This document shows, piece after piece, positions 32,887-33,476 of a stretch of 33,476 nucleotides of DNA. The notes beneath the pieces are model-generated. The model had not been told where the DNA came from. It searched no databases and was given only the letters and a program-made list of their open reading frames with translations. A program made the position numbers and the translations under genes. How positions within the stretch are numbered: the first letter of the stretch is position 1; every line of letters begins with the position of its first letter. The stretch is from the NCBI GenBank assembly GCA_001603275.1, contig LUYM01000009.1:1-33476 (forward strand), written 5' to 3'. Source of the DNA: Actinomycetales bacterium Actino_02. GTDB lineage: Bacteria; Actinomycetota; Actinomycetes; Propionibacteriales; Propionibacteriaceae.

Positions 32887-33476
32887 TAGCGCCGAGCGGC
32901 CCGGACGGCCTGCTCGCCGTAGCCGCCGCCGAACAGGGCGGCGTGCGCCAGCAGCGGGTGGAGCTGGTGAAGCCCGAGCAGGTCGGTCCAGTCGTCGGCC
33001 AGTGGGAAGGCGTCGGCGTATCCGGCGTAGACCTCGGCCAAATGCGGCAGCCCGAACAGGGCCAGCATGGCCAGGTCGGTGATCCGATGGCCGCCGTGGG
33101 CGGCCGGATCGATCAGCACCACCGAGTCGCCGCTGAACAGCACGTTGCCGGCCCACAGATCGCCATGCAGCCGGGCAGGAGGCAGCTCGTCGTCGAGTTC
33201 GCCGGCACTCAGGCGCTCGGCCAGGGCTTCGATCACGCCCAGGCCGGCGCTGTTCAGCGCGCCGTGCTGATGGGCGGTTCGGGCATACGGCAGGACGCGC
33301 TGCTCGGCGTAGAACTCACCCCAGCGCGGCGTCGGGCGCAGGCTCAGCGGGGCGTCGCCGATGAAGCCGTCACCCGACCAGCCGTCCGGCCCGACCCCGA
33401 AGGCGCTGGCTCCGGCGCTGTGGGTGGCGGCCAGCTGGCCGCCGAATCGTCGGGCCGCCGCCGCGCTCGGTGGGAC
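32883..33476 (-). CDS. Fructosamine kinase-family protein (5' end outside window)
   Basis: The visible 197 residues are the C-terminal two thirds of a protein of the fructosamine/ketosamine-3-kinase family, which phosphorylates sugar-lysine adducts so that they break down. Family landmarks are FGGQLAATHSAGA, the GWSGDGFIGD pattern, LRPTPRWGEFYAEQRVLPYAR, the catalytic loop HGDLWAGNVLF and the metal-binding DPAAHGGHRITDLAM (DFG-like position). The start lies beyond the right edge; the internal ATG at 33236 is not the true start because the conserved sequence continues upstream of it. The stop codon overlaps that of the convergent dehydrogenase gene. Related aminoglycoside phosphotransferases are the main alternative. 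Confidence 0.88.
   Translation of the reverse strand, partial: VPPSAAAARRFGGQLAATHSAGASAFGVGPDGWSGDGFIGDAPLSLRPTPRWGEFYAEQRVLPYARTAHQHGALNSAGLGVIEALAERLSAGELDDELPPARLHGDLWAGNVLFSGDSVVLIDPAAHGGHRITDLAMLALFGLPHLAEVYAGYADAFPLADDWTDLLGLHQLHPLLAHAALFGGGYGEQAVRAARRY

Overview
This window is a high-GC chromosomal segment from an actinobacterium, most likely a member of the Propionibacteriaceae. The best evidence is the complete methylmalonyl-CoA carboxytransferase (transcarboxylase) locus at 28199-31913, with 5S, 12S and 1.3S subunits. This enzyme is the hallmark of propionic fermentation by the Wood-Werkman cycle. Tight gene packing with ATGA/GTGA overlaps, strong G/C third-position bias and several apparently leaderless genes fit the same group.

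Layout. 1-2557 (minus) holds three coupled membrane-protein genes: DUF4350, DUF4129 and a multi-pass protein. 2671-2759 carries two copies of a 33-bp palindromic repeat. 2797-4659 (minus) is typA/bipA and 4866-6392 (minus) is an APC amino-acid permease. 6581-7702 (plus) is a DUF697-type GTPase that converges, on a perfect 15-bp hairpin, with a NarL/LuxR-type response regulator (7726-8415, minus). 8735-23355 (plus) is a long phosphate-uptake region. 23605-24501 is a ribokinase-family gene. 24657-26030 (minus) is a DUF222-HNH gene with a LexA-type box in front of it, and 26160-28019 (minus) is a secreted leucine-rich-repeat protein. The transcarboxylase operon follows and ends in a clear terminator at 31928-31959. 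The window closes with a beta-hydroxyacid dehydrogenase and, converging on it, a fructosamine-kinase-like gene cut by the window edge.

The most unusual part is the phosphate region. The Pst transporter genes are not contiguous: pstC, pstA and pstS come first, pstB comes about 8.7 kb after pstS, and seven-gene-scale surface machinery sits between and after them. The intervening genes are a large second PstS-like binding protein (apparently frameshifted before its C-terminal membrane anchor), a third secreted PstS-like protein, a surface protein ending in a WxL-like domain, a DUF916-type (WxL-interacting) membrane-anchored protein, a second membrane-anchored extracellular protein, and a sortase-fold membrane protein in which the catalytic His, Cys and probably Arg are all replaced. 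After pstB comes a lytic transglycosylase. Two sites resembling actinobacterial PHO boxes (tandem 11-bp units) lie before pstC and before the DUF916 gene, and two strong hairpins divide the array. I read this as one phosphate-starvation-controlled module that couples the Pst transporter to a cell-wall-anchored, non-enzymatic WxL-type assembly. The co-localisation is seen directly; the joint function is inference.
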